Source: Rhodobacteraceae bacterium LMO-JJ12
GTDB lineage: Bacteria > Pseudomonadota > Alphaproteobacteria > Rhodobacterales > Rhodobacteraceae
Length of the DNA stretch: 64,000 nt
Reading direction: 5' to 3'
Assembly: GCA_021555075.1 (NCBI GenBank)
Contig: JAKGBX010000003.1
Span: 186,001-250,000 of the forward strand
Shown here: piece after piece, positions 6,983 through 16,131 of the stretch
Numbering within the stretch: the first letter of the stretch is position 1
Layout of the letters: every line of letters begins with the position of its first letter
The notes under the pieces: generated by a model
What the model was told of the DNA's origin: nothing
Seen by the model: the letters and a program-made list of their open reading frames with translations, nothing else
Databases searched by the model: none
Translations under genes and position numbers: made by a program

Positions 6983-9001
6983 TCACTTCAGGGCTGCATT
7001 TGCAGCACCTATGAGCTTCTTCCACTGTTCCCGCTCACGTTCACTCAAGTCCGAAGCCTCATGATCGCGCGACCACCGAACGAATGCCTTCGCGAGTCGA
7101 TACTTGGAAAAATTTTTGATTTCGCTCTCGAAGATACTGACAAGTGGCCTTTGTGGTTGCTTGCCCGCTGTATCGGAAACATCCCAACCGAGCTCCGATT
7201 TTGCCATGCTAATCAAAGTATCACGCAAAAGGTCTTCGACCTCTGCGGCTTTGATCTCATTCTGCAAGTAGTCTTTCGTTCTCAAAATGCCCTTGTTGCC
7301 AAGTGTATGAACAAGGGTGTCTTGCTGAGCAGCCTGATCTCCGGCGTTGTCAGAATCGAGAAGAGCCGCAACTTTGAAGCCTTGTGCATGAAGGATCGTC
7401 GCAAAATAGACAACCTTCCCCGCGGTGTTTGCCGGAACCAAGGCAATTTTCTCGTTAAGATTTGCGTCCTTCGAGGCACGCAAAAGTTGCGAGACCGCCT
7501 CGATATACCAATAGTCTGTTAGTCCCTCCAAAATGAGATTCTGTTTCTGGGTGAAAAGGCTCTGTGCGAGATCGTACCCAAGCGCTTCTTGCAAGGGAAG
7601 CAGTGCTGCCGGATCATTGGCCGTGATTGAGGTATGAACTTTCGTTCCCTCTTCCCGGCTACTCATTTCAACGACGCGAACCAAATCGAGCTCGTCTGGT
7701 CCAACAAGGAAGGGCGAATGCGTCGTGTAAAGAGTCTGATTTCCCTCCGCCAAGCGCGTAATAGTCTTGCGAAACTCTCGCTGTTTTAATGCGTGCAAGC
7801 TCATGCCTGGCTCGTCGAGCAGCAACACAGCGTTCTTATGTTCGCCCTGGGCTTCAGCGAAGAAGACGACGAAAAACGAAACGAGCCACTGGAACCCCTC
7901 TGAACGCTGGTCGAGCTCAACCTCGACCCCAAGATCATCTTCAACAGTTACCTTGAGATATTGCCCATCAGCTCGGAGGCGGAGCTTCGCTGCCTCGCCC
8001 TTGCTTTCATCTGGTTTCCAAACGGAACGGATTTCCCGAGTTAGGCTGACCTCCGCAGCATTCAACTGATACTGCCTCTTGTCGAGCTTCTCTCGAAACG
8101 CCTCCAGCGCCTCTGGGTCGTTCGCATCGGGGTCAGCCGACGCCCCCATTTCGGAGAGCTCCGTAGCGTCGAATCCCAACAGGTTTAAGAGGCACACATT
8201 CCCATAGTCATAGCGCTCATCGTCGAGCGTGCCATTAGTAATCCTGGTCGCAAGTTGCTTCAAGTGAATGAGAGGGCGGACACGGAAATAGTTGCTGAAA
8301 AGGACGAAGACAGGAACGCGATCGCGCAAGGCCTGAACCGCAGTGTTTCGTGCATCGCCGATTTCAATACCCGCCTTCAGACTATCGAAACGCGCCTCTT
8401 CTTTTTCGTTGTCTTCATCTACGAGCGGGAAAACAGCCTCCAGCCAGTCACGCAAGGCCTTCGCTTTTTCCCCTTCAATCGATTGAAAACCATACCAGCC
8501 TTCCGTAGCTGCCTTAAGTGCCGCTGTCGGGGAAAGTTCCGAACCACCTTCTGAAGGGGTGAACTGCGTATCCGCGTGGGCGGCGAGGCGGATCAGATCC
8601 TTCTCCAGATCTTTGTAGGCTTTCTTCGCAGGCCCACCGGTTAGCCTATGGCCAGTCGAGTTGTCTAAGTTACGCCAAAGGATATAGTTTGCGTCTTTCA
8701 TTCCCTCCGGCAAATACTCACGATCATCGTCTTCCAGCTCAAACTCAGCTTCAACCACATGAACCTCGGCCGGATCCACCTCTCCCAAGGTGATCTTGTT
8801 ATAGTGCGCTCGCGGATAGTCTCTTAGAGCACTAAGGGGCTTGATGCCTTTAGGAGGATTGAGATGCTGGATCGCTTGAAGCAGCGCTGTCTTCCCCGCT
8901 TCATTGGGGCCTACAAAAATAGTTTTGTCGCCATCGACCTCAAATTCTTCACTGTCGATAACTGATCGATAGCTTTGTACATGGACTTTTTTAATTTTCA
9001 C
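6983..9001 (-). CDS. OLD-family ATP-dependent endonuclease (AAA ATPase + TOPRIM)
   Basis: 672 residues, starting MKIKKVHVQSYRSVID. The Walker A is VGPNEAGKTALLQ at residues 30-42; the Walker B is VLLLDEPGMSLH near residue 397, preceded by an SMC/ABC-like region; the switch His is in LYTTHSPFLV near 430. A TOPRIM domain follows, with its acidic residue in LILEGLTDYWYIEAV near 491 and the Asp pair in ALLDSDNAGD near 550. This is the architecture of P2 OLD and of GajA-type anti-phage nucleases, which cut DNA under nucleotide control. No UvrD-like GajB gene is adjacent; instead a 183-residue unknown follows after 58 bp. All key residues appear present. Confidence 0.88.
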   Translation of the reverse strand: MKIKKVHVQSYRSVIDSEEFEVDGDKTIFVGPNEAGKTALLQAIQHLNPPKGIKPLSALRDYPRAHYNKITLGEVDPAEVHVVEAEFELEDDDREYLPEGMKDANYILWRNLDNSTGHRLTGGPAKKAYKDLEKDLIRLAAHADTQFTPSEGGSELSPTAALKAATEGWYGFQSIEGEKAKALRDWLEAVFPLVDEDNEKEEARFDSLKAGIEIGDARNTAVQALRDRVPVFVLFSNYFRVRPLIHLKQLATRITNGTLDDERYDYGNVCLLNLLGFDATELSEMGASADPDANDPEALEAFREKLDKRQYQLNAAEVSLTREIRSVWKPDESKGEAAKLRLRADGQYLKVTVEDDLGVEVELDQRSEGFQWLVSFFVVFFAEAQGEHKNAVLLLDEPGMSLHALKQREFRKTITRLAEGNQTLYTTHSPFLVGPDELDLVRVVEMSSREEGTKVHTSITANDPAALLPLQEALGYDLAQSLFTQKQNLILEGLTDYWYIEAVSQLLRASKDANLNEKIALVPANTAGKVVYFATILHAQGFKVAALLDSDNAGDQAAQQDTLVHTLGNKGILRTKDYLQNEIKAAEVEDLLRDTLISMAKSELGWDVSDTAGKQPQRPLVSIFESEIKNFSKYRLAKAFVRWSRDHEASDLSEREREQWKKLIGAANAALK

Positions 9002-9689
9002 AATTGTACCTCGGTGAATTGCACCTAATGATTTGAAGTATGCCGCTTATTCTTCAGAAGAAAAACCCTCCATCGGAAAACGCGGACAACTTAAGCGTCT
9101 ATGGGACGTTTTGCTTTGTGGGCTAAAGCAGGTGTGTTCCAAAGTCTGGTTTCGCAAAGGCAGTTATCCATTTCGCACATGCAGCGAACGACCGCTCTCC
9201 GCCCGTTACGCTGGCCAGACCGGCCTCCACTGATCGTGCTCCCGCAGCGAGTTGCGGAAAAATTCAACAGGTTAACTTTTCGGCCTGACCCACGGCTGCT
9301 GTTTTACGTGAGCGATCAAAAATATTTCTTCTTCGTTATTCACTGAGATGGCCAATCTCGACATCGAACGGGTCGACGAAGTGTCGGCTCTGCAACGATA
9401 GAGCGGGCTGCTTGTAGAGCGCCAGGCCTGTTGCGCCATTGGTTAATGAGGAGGGGCCAAGCATCAGGGAACCGCTCACAAGTCTGGTCGTCGTGCGCCG
9501 CGGTGGCCGCGTCATGACGGCGCTGTTCCGCCAAGGCCGCGCCAGTGCGAAGAAACAGCGCCTGCGGCAGGGTGACGCACCCTTTTCCGCAGCAAGAACA
9601 TTGAATGCAAATTCCGGGAACAGGCCGGTGAACACACCCCTCTGGGGGCAACGGTCGCATTCAACCCTTCTTAACCGGAGACCATCCCA
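9002..9689. other. Intergenic before tniB-1
   Basis: About 690 bp. From 9100 to 9240 it carries degenerate-repeat words (GCAGTTATCCATTTCGCACA, GCAGCGAACGACCGC). From about 9580 it carries the tniB leader described separately. Long opposite-strand frames here are shadows of tniB. Confidence 0.4.
9583..9634 (+). promoter_or_regulatory. Conserved leader upstream of tniB, copy 1
   Basis: The sequence TTTTCCGCAGCAAGAACATT, then GAATGCAAATTCCGGGAACA and CCGGTGA, aligns with 51308-51356, the same distance class upstream of the second tniB. Shared core words are AGAAC, GCAAATTC and CCGGT. A non-coding stretch conserved between diverged modules suggests a promoter, operator or transposase-binding site. 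Confidence 0.45.
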
Positions 9690-10631
9690 ATGGCCGAAAC
9701 CACGTCTGACCCCTTCGCGACACTTGAGAATCTGCGCGACATATATATCGAGACCTTCCGCGACAGCATTCTTCAGCAACACCTCGATCGCCTCCTGCGG
9801 CGTGACGCCGATGGCCAACCCCTTCCAAAGCCTGTGACCTTCACGGCGACCGGTGACACGCATGGCATCGCGCTTGTCGAAGGCGCAGGGGGCGGCAAGA
9901 CCTCGCTCGTCCATCATGTGCTGAAGAGTCATCCAGCGCTGCAAAGCGACGATCCGACGCGCATGCCCTGGATTGGCGTGAGCGTGCCGAGCCCCGCGAC
10001 CCTGAAGAGTCTCGGATTGGAAATCCTTCAGAAATCCGGCTATCCGGAAGTCTCCCCGAAGAAGAAAGAATGGGACATCTGGCGGCTGGTGCGTTTTCGT
10101 ATGAAGCAGCTTGGCACGGTTGTTCTGTGGATCGACGAGGCGCACGATCTTTTCAGAGCTGGCAAGGCGATCGAAGACATCCTCAAGATGCTGAAATCGG
10201 TCATGCAGGGGGATGGTGCGGTCATCGTGATCCTGAGCGGGGTCGAAACGCTCTGGCAGATGGCTTCCTACGATCATCAGGTCAAGCGGCGTTATTCCAA
10301 GGTCACCCTGCCAGCCATCTCTGCCACTACACACGAGAAGATGTTGCGAGGCTTCATCAATGGATACTGCAAGCAGGCGAATATCGCGCCGCCCGCAGAA
10401 GGCGACCTCATCGATCGTCTGGTATATGCGAGTCTCGGTCGTTTCGGGAGCTGCATAGAGAATATCCTTGCCGCTCTCGCGCAGGCGCTTGTGAAGGGGG
10501 AGGACCAGCTCACCGCGCAGCACTTCGCTGAAGCTTGGGGGCTGGAGGAGGGGGTCGTTCCGGGCAAGAATGTCTTCCTCTCTCCGCGATGGGCCAGCAT
10601 CGACCTCGCAGAACTTCAAACCGCGGCTTGA
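9690..10631 (+). CDS. tniB: TniB/TnsC-family transposition ATPase, copy 1
   Basis: 313 residues starting MAETTSDPFATLENLRDIYI after GGAGACC. It is an AAA+ ATPase: Walker A in VEGAGGGKTSLVHH near residues 67-80, Walker B in VVLWIDEAHDLF near 147, and a sensor region VILSGVETLWQM. TniB/TnsC proteins form ATP-dependent filaments on target DNA and link the target selector TniQ to the transposase TniA. tniQ begins 11 bp after this stop. Unlike the second copy at 51.5 kb, the frame is intact. A long minus-strand frame across it is a shadow. Confidence 0.9.
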   Translation: MAETTSDPFATLENLRDIYIETFRDSILQQHLDRLLRRDADGQPLPKPVTFTATGDTHGIALVEGAGGGKTSLVHHVLKSHPALQSDDPTRMPWIGVSVPSPATLKSLGLEILQKSGYPEVSPKKKEWDIWRLVRFRMKQLGTVVLWIDEAHDLFRAGKAIEDILKMLKSVMQGDGAVIVILSGVETLWQMASYDHQVKRRYSKVTLPAISATTHEKMLRGFINGYCKQANIAPPAEGDLIDRLVYASLGRFGSCIENILAALAQALVKGEDQLTAQHFAEAWGLEEGVVPGKNVFLSPRWASIDLAELQTAA

Positions 10632-10642
10632 GGAGACGTTCG

Positions 10643-12481
10643 ATGACTGTGCTCACACCTCACCTGGACCATGATCCTGTCGAGTCGCCACTGGGTTTCG
10701 CGGCTCGCCTGGCCGCGTTCCACACAGGCGGTCGTACCGGGCCTTTTCTGCGCGATATCGGCGTCAGTTTGTCAGGATTGGCGCGCGGCCAGGCCCAAGA
10801 CATCCAGCGACTTACCGAACGGTCCGGTATTGCCGCCGATGCCCTCGGCGCCAATGCTGCGCGCGGCCTTGACCGCCGACATTTCGATCTGCGCGGCGAA
10901 CATGTCTCGACGGAGATGTTCTCATCTCCATTCACTGTGTTCTGCCCGGCTTGTCTCAGGGCCGACGATCTTGCGTCTGGCGGCAAGCCGGCTATGCGGC
11001 GGCATCGCTGGATCTGGCAGCTTGGCGTGGTTCGGACCTGTCCCGACCATGGCCTGCCACTCATGCGTCGCAAGGCTGCATTTTCGGGTGACCGCTATCA
11101 TGAGCTCGCGATCATGGTGCCCGAAACGGGTGATCGGCTCCAAGCCCTGGTTGCGCCATTGACCGCGCGGTCGGTCTCGCCCTTGCAGGATTACGTGCTT
11201 GATCGACTTGCAGGGAAGGCAGGGGCACCTTGGCTCGACGGGGAGGGGCTGGACCAGGCCGTCCGCGCCAGCGAGATGCTCGGAATTCTTGTCGTATTCG
11301 GGCCAACGCCGAATCTCGACAAGCTGACCGAGGATGATTGGGATCGCGCGGGCGCGATTGGCTATACCCATACCTCCCAGGGCGAGCCGGGCATTCGGCG
11401 GGCTTTGTCCGAAGTTCAGGCCCGGGCAAATTACAGCGGCAGCAATCCGGGTCCGCAGCATGTCTTTGGCCGCCTCTACCAATGGCTGTCGCGATCCCGC
11501 GCCAAGAAGGACCCCGGCGACATCAAGCGGATCCTCCGCGAGCACATCCTGGACACCATGGAAGTGGGGGCCGGTAGCGTTGTACTCGGCGAGGAGATTT
11601 CGGAGCGGCGCCTGCACACCTGCGCCACCCTTGCCCGTGAAACTGGCCTTGATCCGCGCACACTCCGGGGCGTTCTTGCTGCCAGGAGCCTGATCCCGGA
11701 GAACGCACCGCTGGGGTCGAACCATGTGTTCGATGCGGGACTCGGACGAGAGGTCGCGCGATCAATGCGGCGCCTGGTGCCTGTGGCCGGATTGCCCAAG
11801 AGGCTCGCGTGCACACGGCCCATGGCGGAGCAGCTTGTTGCGGAGCGGATCCTGACACCCATCGTGTCCGAGGTTTCCCATGCGCCTGGTCGCATGAAAA
11901 AGGCCATTGATGCCGATGAGGTCAACGGGCTTCTGAAACGGATCCAGTCCGAGGCGAACCCGGTTCGACAACTTGCGGAGGGAATGGTCGACATCGGGAC
12001 AGCCGCCATGAAGTCGAAGGCTCCAGCAATTCAGATCGTTCATCTCATCCTGGGCGGTTTTCTTTCGAAGGCCGTTCGCCTTCACGGATTGGACGGGTTT
12101 GCGGCGATTTATGTCGATCCTGTCGAAACCAAGTCGGTCGTTTCCGATGTGATGGACGGCTTGTCACCGGCGGAAGCATTTGGTCGAATTCGCGTCCCGG
12201 TGGCATCGGGCTGGGAGTTGGTGAAGGAAGGTCTTTTGCCCGCGGTCGAAATCCCCTCCAAGCGGGACGATCACGTGATCTATCGGTTTCGACCGGAAGA
12301 CGTCGACGCATTCCTCGCGGAATTTACCACCGAAGCCTGGATCGGAAACGCGCTCGACATGAGTTTGTCCGATCTGAAACCGGAGATGAAAGCCGCCGGG
12401 GTGAAACCATTCCTACGCAAGACCGAGATTGGAATTCGAATATTCCGACGATGCGACCTCCCGGCGCGGTATCACGTGTAG
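10643..12481 (+). CDS. tniQ: TniQ/TnsD-family target-selection protein, copy 1
   Basis: 612 residues from the ATG at 10643, preceded by GAGGAGACG 11 bp after tniB. The N-terminal TniQ domain is visible (ESPLGFAARLAAFHTGGRTG), followed by the zinc-binding pair: FCPACL, then after a gap RTCPDHGLPL. The C-terminal half is long, as in TnsD rather than the short CAST TniQ, and ends with repeated helix-turn-helix-like segments (LSDLKPEMKAAGVKPFLR, IGIRIFRRCDL). TniQ proteins bind a target site and recruit TniB. The frame is intact and ends 29 bp before a strong terminator. Relative to copy 2 it is clearly diverged but collinear. Confidence 0.88.
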   Translation: MTVLTPHLDHDPVESPLGFAARLAAFHTGGRTGPFLRDIGVSLSGLARGQAQDIQRLTERSGIAADALGANAARGLDRRHFDLRGEHVSTEMFSSPFTVFCPACLRADDLASGGKPAMRRHRWIWQLGVVRTCPDHGLPLMRRKAAFSGDRYHELAIMVPETGDRLQALVAPLTARSVSPLQDYVLDRLAGKAGAPWLDGEGLDQAVRASEMLGILVVFGPTPNLDKLTEDDWDRAGAIGYTHTSQGEPGIRRALSEVQARANYSGSNPGPQHVFGRLYQWLSRSRAKKDPGDIKRILREHILDTMEVGAGSVVLGEEISERRLHTCATLARETGLDPRTLRGVLAARSLIPENAPLGSNHVFDAGLGREVARSMRRLVPVAGLPKRLACTRPMAEQLVAERILTPIVSEVSHAPGRMKKAIDADEVNGLLKRIQSEANPVRQLAEGMVDIGTAAMKSKAPAIQIVHLILGGFLSKAVRLHGLDGFAAIYVDPVETKSVVSDVMDGLSPAEAFGRIRVPVASGWELVKEGLLPAVEIPSKRDDHVIYRFRPEDVDAFLAEFTTEAWIGNALDMSLSDLKPEMKAAGVKPFLRKTEIGIRIFRRCDLPARYHV

Positions 12482-12509
12482 GGTGACAGGAAACAGATAA
12501 AGTTCTATC

Positions 12510-12540
12510 ATCGGCCGTCCTTCGGGGCGGCCGATTTTTT
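12510..12540 (+). terminator. Rho-independent terminator after tniQ-1
   Basis: An 11-bp stem (ATCGGCCGTCC / GGGCGGCCGAT, one G-U pair) closed by a TTCG tetraloop, followed by TTTTTT. It ends the tniB-tniQ transcript. Confidence 0.88.
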
Positions 12541-12575
12541 GTGTGTCGATTGTAGGCGCATTTTCTTAGCTGAAT

Positions 12576-12830
12576 TCAATGGCCAAAATTAGCTTGTCAA
12601 ATGGCCATTTTTGCCGCCGCAGGCAAATGATTGCCCAATGAAATCAATGACTTACGATTTCTCAATGGCCAAAATTAGCTTGTCACCACACCTATTATCG
12701 GGACGGGCGTAGTTATGCCAAAACAGCTGTTTTGGTTTGCCATGAAGCTGGATCAGTTTTGCCAGGTGGCGCTAACATCCTGAATTAGAACGATTTTGGC
12801 CGAACGAAATATTTCGGCCAAAATTGACGA
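12576..12830. repeat. Iterated sites, candidate transposon end beside tniQ-1
   Basis: A 24-bp direct repeat, core AATGGCCAAAATTAGCTTGT, occurs at 12576-12599 and exactly again at 12662-12685. Between them is AATGGCCATT (a palindrome). At 12793-12804 / 12813-12824 the 12-bp inverted pair ATTTTGGCCGAA / TTCGGCCAAAAT follows, running into AATTGACG. The TTTTGGCC word also appears near the tniQ-2 and tnsA ends. Iterated 20-24-bp sites at element ends are the usual binding sites of TnsB/TniA transposases, so this may be a transposon end. The exact boundary is not established. Confidence 0.5.
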
Positions 12831-12988
12831 AATGACCCCGAGTTGCGATGTTAAGGCCATCATCTGCTAACGATTTCGCAGTGTCCGCCAGTCTCAAGCA
12901 GAGATAAGCGGGATCGGTGGCTGCGAGTCTTCAAAGCCGCAGCGTCGAAATCAATCAAATTGTACGTCGTCTGGCTCATCGGTTTTGC

Positions 12989-13027
12989 GGCTCTTGTGCG
13001 GTCCTTTGTTGAGACCGCACAAGAGCC
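12989..13027. repeat. Perfect 15-bp inverted repeat
   Basis: GGCTCTTGTGCGGTC at 12989-13003 and its exact complement at 13013-13027, with a 9-nt loop. The outer flanks (GGTTTTGC, GAAAAC) also nearly pair. There is no T-run on either side, so a simple terminator is unlikely. It may be a recombination or protein-binding site, or the relic of an element end. Confidence 0.55.
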
Positions 13028-13180
13028 GAAAACACGGGCGTGGTGCGTGGCCGATGGCGCAGTCAGCATCCGGGCTATGCGTAGGCTTGCCAATGTATGG
13101 CACCGCGCGCTTCAGTATTTAGCACCGTCCGGCAGAAGTTTGGGAGGCGTCGTGAGTGGGTCTTGGGGTAACACCCTGCT

Positions 13181-13555
13181 TCACCTGATTTCCAGATCTT
13201 GCGCGGGTCCTCTTGTGAGGCCGCGCAGATCCGAAACTCCGGTGGCGACAATGCCAGAGACGTGGCTTTCGTGTCGCGCTGCCTCGCGCGTCTGAAAGAA
13301 CGCCAATCCTTCGATGCGGCCGACGAGGGCGGCTTCGACGCCGTCATGGACATCCTGGAGCGCAGTATCGCTGCCGAATGCCTTGGCAGCGAAGGCCGTT
13401 TCGAGGAGACGGGGTATGACGAATTCGTCCCTCACGGCGAAACCCGTGAAACGCCGGTCTATTCTGATCGCGGCAATGAGCTCATTGAGTTGCGGTGCCT
13501 GTTTCAGGACTTCCTCAACAGCCGTGACAGTGTGCTTGATCAAGTTGCGGCGCAT
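13181..13555 (-). CDS. Hypothetical protein (about 124 aa) near tniQ-1
   Basis: From the ATG at 13555 the product reads MRRNLIKHTVTAVEEVLKQA and ends GLTRGPAQDLEIR. It is unrecognised and soluble. Its tail is loosely similar in pattern to the 110-residue protein at 55328-55660, which lies in the matching position downstream of tniQ-2, suggesting a related cargo gene. An opposing plus-strand frame at 13199-13585 overlaps it; I favour the minus strand because it reads as a helical protein, but the choice is not certain. The Shine-Dalgarno site is weak. Confidence 0.4.
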   Translation of the reverse strand: MRRNLIKHTVTAVEEVLKQAPQLNELIAAIRIDRRFTGFAVRDEFVIPRLLETAFAAKAFGSDTALQDVHDGVEAALVGRIEGLAFFQTREAARHESHVSGIVATGVSDLRGLTRGPAQDLEIR

Positions 13556-13598
13556 CACTGTCTGCTGGACATCATGAGTAGCTGAGAAAGAATAGGAG

Positions 13599-13630
13599 CA
13601 CCCCGAGCAGCTATGTTGCTCGGGGTGTTT
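13599..13630 (+). terminator. Possible terminator hairpin
   Basis: An 11-bp perfect stem, CACCCCGAGCA / TGCTCGGGGTG with a 7-nt loop, followed by only TTT before GGAG. It lies just beyond the plus-strand frame that ends at 13585. Termination on the plus strand is plausible but the T-run is weak. Confidence 0.4.
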
Positions 13631-13711
13631 GGAGTTCCTTGCAGGATAGTGGTCCGCCTGAATGTTGGGAGAGACCGGCCCACAGCTGCCGTCCATTAGT
13701 AGCACCGATGC

Positions 13712-13760
13712 GGTGCCGTAGCTTCCCCAGACCGGTCATTCATGCATCGCGCAGCATTTT
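13712..13760. repeat. Degenerate dispersed intergenic repeat, copy B
   Basis: Counterpart of 4977-5025; the shared core is AGCTTCCCCAGACCGG and GCAGCATTTT. Non-coding. Confidence 0.6.
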
Positions 13761-14122
13761 GAGATCCGCCTGGCGGCAATGCGGGACCAAGCGGCCTATC
13801 TACCGACGATCGTGAAGGTCTGCTTCAATATGTTTGTAGACTTTTTGGAGGCGCTTACACACAACACTCACAGAGGACGCCTAACCCACTGTCGGTAAAT
13901 CTAAACCGCTCCACTCCTCCAGAAGCAAGCTGACATCCCCCTTCTGAGTTGATTCGAAGGATGACTGCGGGAGGGAACGGGACCCCCGTCAAACCTTCTC
14001 CACTCTAAGCATCTGAAATCACTGCAGATAGCAGGGAAAGCAAACTTCCAGCCGTGGGGTATTTCCACCTGCGCGGAGGATACCATGCCGATACGCAATT
14101 GGCGTCAATGCGGTAGCGGCAC

Positions 14123-15004
14123 TCAGCCGATGAAATCCGCGCGCCGCTCCAGCAGGCTTTCGTAAAGGAAATCGACGAAAAGCCGGACCCGCTGCACCCG
14201 GCGTAGATCGCCGTGCATCAGCACCCATGTCGAGCGGCTTTGGTCGAGGCCGGTTCCCGGCACCCGCTGCAATTCGGGAAAGACGCTTTGCACCCAGGCG
14301 GCCAAAAAGGTCATGCCCGCTCCGGCCCGGGCGAGATGCATGTGCATCGCGGGATCTGGGATGGCATGGCGCACTGTCGCGCGTGGAAACGGTGAGGCGG
14401 CGATCATGGCCTGCAATTCGGCCACTTCGCCATAGCCGAGCCAGGTCAGCCCCTCGCCGCGTGGGCCGGCGTCATGCAGATGCCTGTCGATGTAGTCACG
14501 CGACGCAAAGACCCCGATCGAGAGTGGGAACAGCTTGCGTCCCACAGCTTCGCCGGAAAGGTCGCGCACATGGCGGATCGAGACGTCCGTTTCCAGCTTT
14601 TCGATCGAGTCGATGGCGTAAGATAGGTTCATGTCGATGTGGATATCGGGATAAAGTGACAGAAACTCCCCCAGGACCGGCGCCAGCAGGAAATGCGCCG
14701 TCATCGGGTCGACAGACAGACGGATACGTCCCGCCGCCTCGCTGTCGAGTCCGCGCACCGCGTTGAAGCCGTGCCGCAAGGCGGTTTCAGCCTCCAGCGC
14801 CTGCGGCAGCAACTTGCGGCCTGCCGCCGACAGTTCCAGCCCGCCCGCGCTGCGTCGGAACAGCTGGACGCCCAGTTGCGCCTCCAGCCCCTCGATTTGA
14901 CGTCGTAGGGTCGCATGGGTGCCGTCAAGCTGCTCGGCAGCCCCGCGCAGTGACCCCGCCCGCGCAACGGCCAGAAAGGCCGGAAGAGATTTCCAATCCA
15001 CCAT
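14123..15004 (-). CDS. LysR-family transcriptional regulator
   Basis: 293 residues, the usual LysR length. The N-terminal winged helix-turn-helix is clear (FLAVARAGSLRGAAEQLDGT, then RRQIEGLEAQLGVQLFRR). The periplasmic-binding-like effector domain follows (residues about 90-290). It is divergent from the oxidoreductase at 15102 across 97 bp, the typical LysR arrangement, so it probably controls that gene and the VOC gene behind it. The effector is unknown. Confidence 0.92.
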   Translation of the reverse strand: MVDWKSLPAFLAVARAGSLRGAAEQLDGTHATLRRQIEGLEAQLGVQLFRRSAGGLELSAAGRKLLPQALEAETALRHGFNAVRGLDSEAAGRIRLSVDPMTAHFLLAPVLGEFLSLYPDIHIDMNLSYAIDSIEKLETDVSIRHVRDLSGEAVGRKLFPLSIGVFASRDYIDRHLHDAGPRGEGLTWLGYGEVAELQAMIAASPFPRATVRHAIPDPAMHMHLARAGAGMTFLAAWVQSVFPELQRVPGTGLDQSRSTWVLMHGDLRRVQRVRLFVDFLYESLLERRADFIG

Positions 15005-15101
15005 GCGGAGCGATTATGAACCATACTGGTGCATAAACTGCAATGTTCGGAAGGAAATCGGTCCGGTAGATAAAGGGCAATCGAACCGAAAGGAGACCAC
15101 C

Positions 15102-16082
15102 ATGACTGCAACACTCTCTGCCTGGAGCATCAATCATTACGGCACTCCCGAGGTGCTGAACCCGGTGACCCGGCCCATTCCGGCACCCGGTCCCACCGAG
15201 ATCCTGATCCGCATCCGCGCCTCGGCCGTGACGCGCGCCGATGGCATGATGCGGGCCGGGCAGCCCCGCTTTGCACGTCTTTTCCTTGGCCTACACCGCC
15301 CGCGTCAAAACCTGTCGGGCACCGGGCTCTCGGGCGAGGTGATCGCCGTGGGCGACAATGTTAACCGGTTTGCCATGGGCGACGCCGTCTTCGGCGAGGC
15401 AGGACTGAAATTCGGGGCAAATGCCAGCCACATCTGCCTCGATGAGTCCGGCGTGCTGATGAAAAAGCCGGCCGCACTGTCGTTTGAGGAAGCCGCGATG
15501 ATGTGTGACGGGCCGCTGACCTCACTGAACTTTCTGCGCGAAGTGGCCGAGTTGCGCGCAGGCGAGAGGGTCCTGATCCTCGGTGCCTCGGGCAGCCTCG
15601 GCAGCGCGGCGGTGCAGATCGCCGCCACGATAGGAGCCGACGTCACCGGCACCTGCAGCGCCCGCAACGCCGACATGGTGGCCGCCCTCGGGGCCGGCAG
15701 GGTCATCGACTACAGCCGGGAGGATTTCACCACCCAAGCCGAGCGGTATGACGTGATCTACGACACGCTCGCCGTCTCGTCCTTCGCCAAGGCGAAAAAC
15801 AGCCTGACCCGGCATGGCCGCTACGTCTGCCCGGTGCTGGGCCTCGGCCTGCTCGGTGCGATGCTGTGGACGTCGGTGGCGGGCGCGCGCAAGGCCCGCT
15901 TCTCGGCCACCGGCATGCTCAAGCCGGAGGTGTTGCGCCCGATGCTCGGGACACTCATCGAGATGGCCGAGGACGGCACGCTGGCCCCTGTCATCGACCG
16001 GGTCTACCCTTTGGCCGACCTGATCGAGGCGCACCGCCATATGGAGACGGGTCACAAGCGCGGGAACGTGGTCGTAGTGTGA
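15102..16082 (+). CDS. Zinc-independent MDR-family NAD(P)-dependent quinone/alcohol oxidoreductase
   Basis: 326 residues from the ATG at 15102, which follows AAAGGAGACCACC; the open frame extends further upstream but without a ribosome site. There is a GroES-like N-domain (residues about 1-125) and a Rossmann domain with the nucleotide loop LILGASGSLGSAAVQIA near residues 155-172. Cys/His structural and catalytic zinc ligands are absent, as in quinone oxidoreductases. The end KRGNVVVV is typical of the family. It faces the LysR gene and is followed by a VOC protein after 49 bp. Confidence 0.9.
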   Translation: MTATLSAWSINHYGTPEVLNPVTRPIPAPGPTEILIRIRASAVTRADGMMRAGQPRFARLFLGLHRPRQNLSGTGLSGEVIAVGDNVNRFAMGDAVFGEAGLKFGANASHICLDESGVLMKKPAALSFEEAAMMCDGPLTSLNFLREVAELRAGERVLILGASGSLGSAAVQIAATIGADVTGTCSARNADMVAALGAGRVIDYSREDFTTQAERYDVIYDTLAVSSFAKAKNSLTRHGRYVCPVLGLGLLGAMLWTSVAGARKARFSATGMLKPEVLRPMLGTLIEMAEDGTLAPVIDRVYPLADLIEAHRHMETGHKRGNVVVV

Positions 16083-16131
16083 GAGCGCGCCACGCAGTCA
16101 ACTGACCACCAGTTTAATCGGAGAGACAACC

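Larger units (their letters stand above)
13556..14122. other. Intergenic with dispersed repeat
   Basis: About 570 bp holding the hairpin at 13599-13627 and the repeat copy at 13712-13760. From 13800 to 14120 no gene or clear signal is visible. Confidence 0.4.

Noticed and set aside
9336-10619. Long minus-strand open frame (427 codons) across tniB-1
   Set aside because: It lies opposite a clear AAA+ ATPase; its translation is Arg/His-rich with no family pattern, as expected for an antisense shadow in GC-rich DNA.
13199-13585. Plus-strand frame (128 codons) opposing the 13181-13555 gene
   Set aside because: It ends just before a hairpin, which is suggestive, but it lacks a ribosome site and reads less like a folded protein than the minus-strand frame. 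Not excluded.
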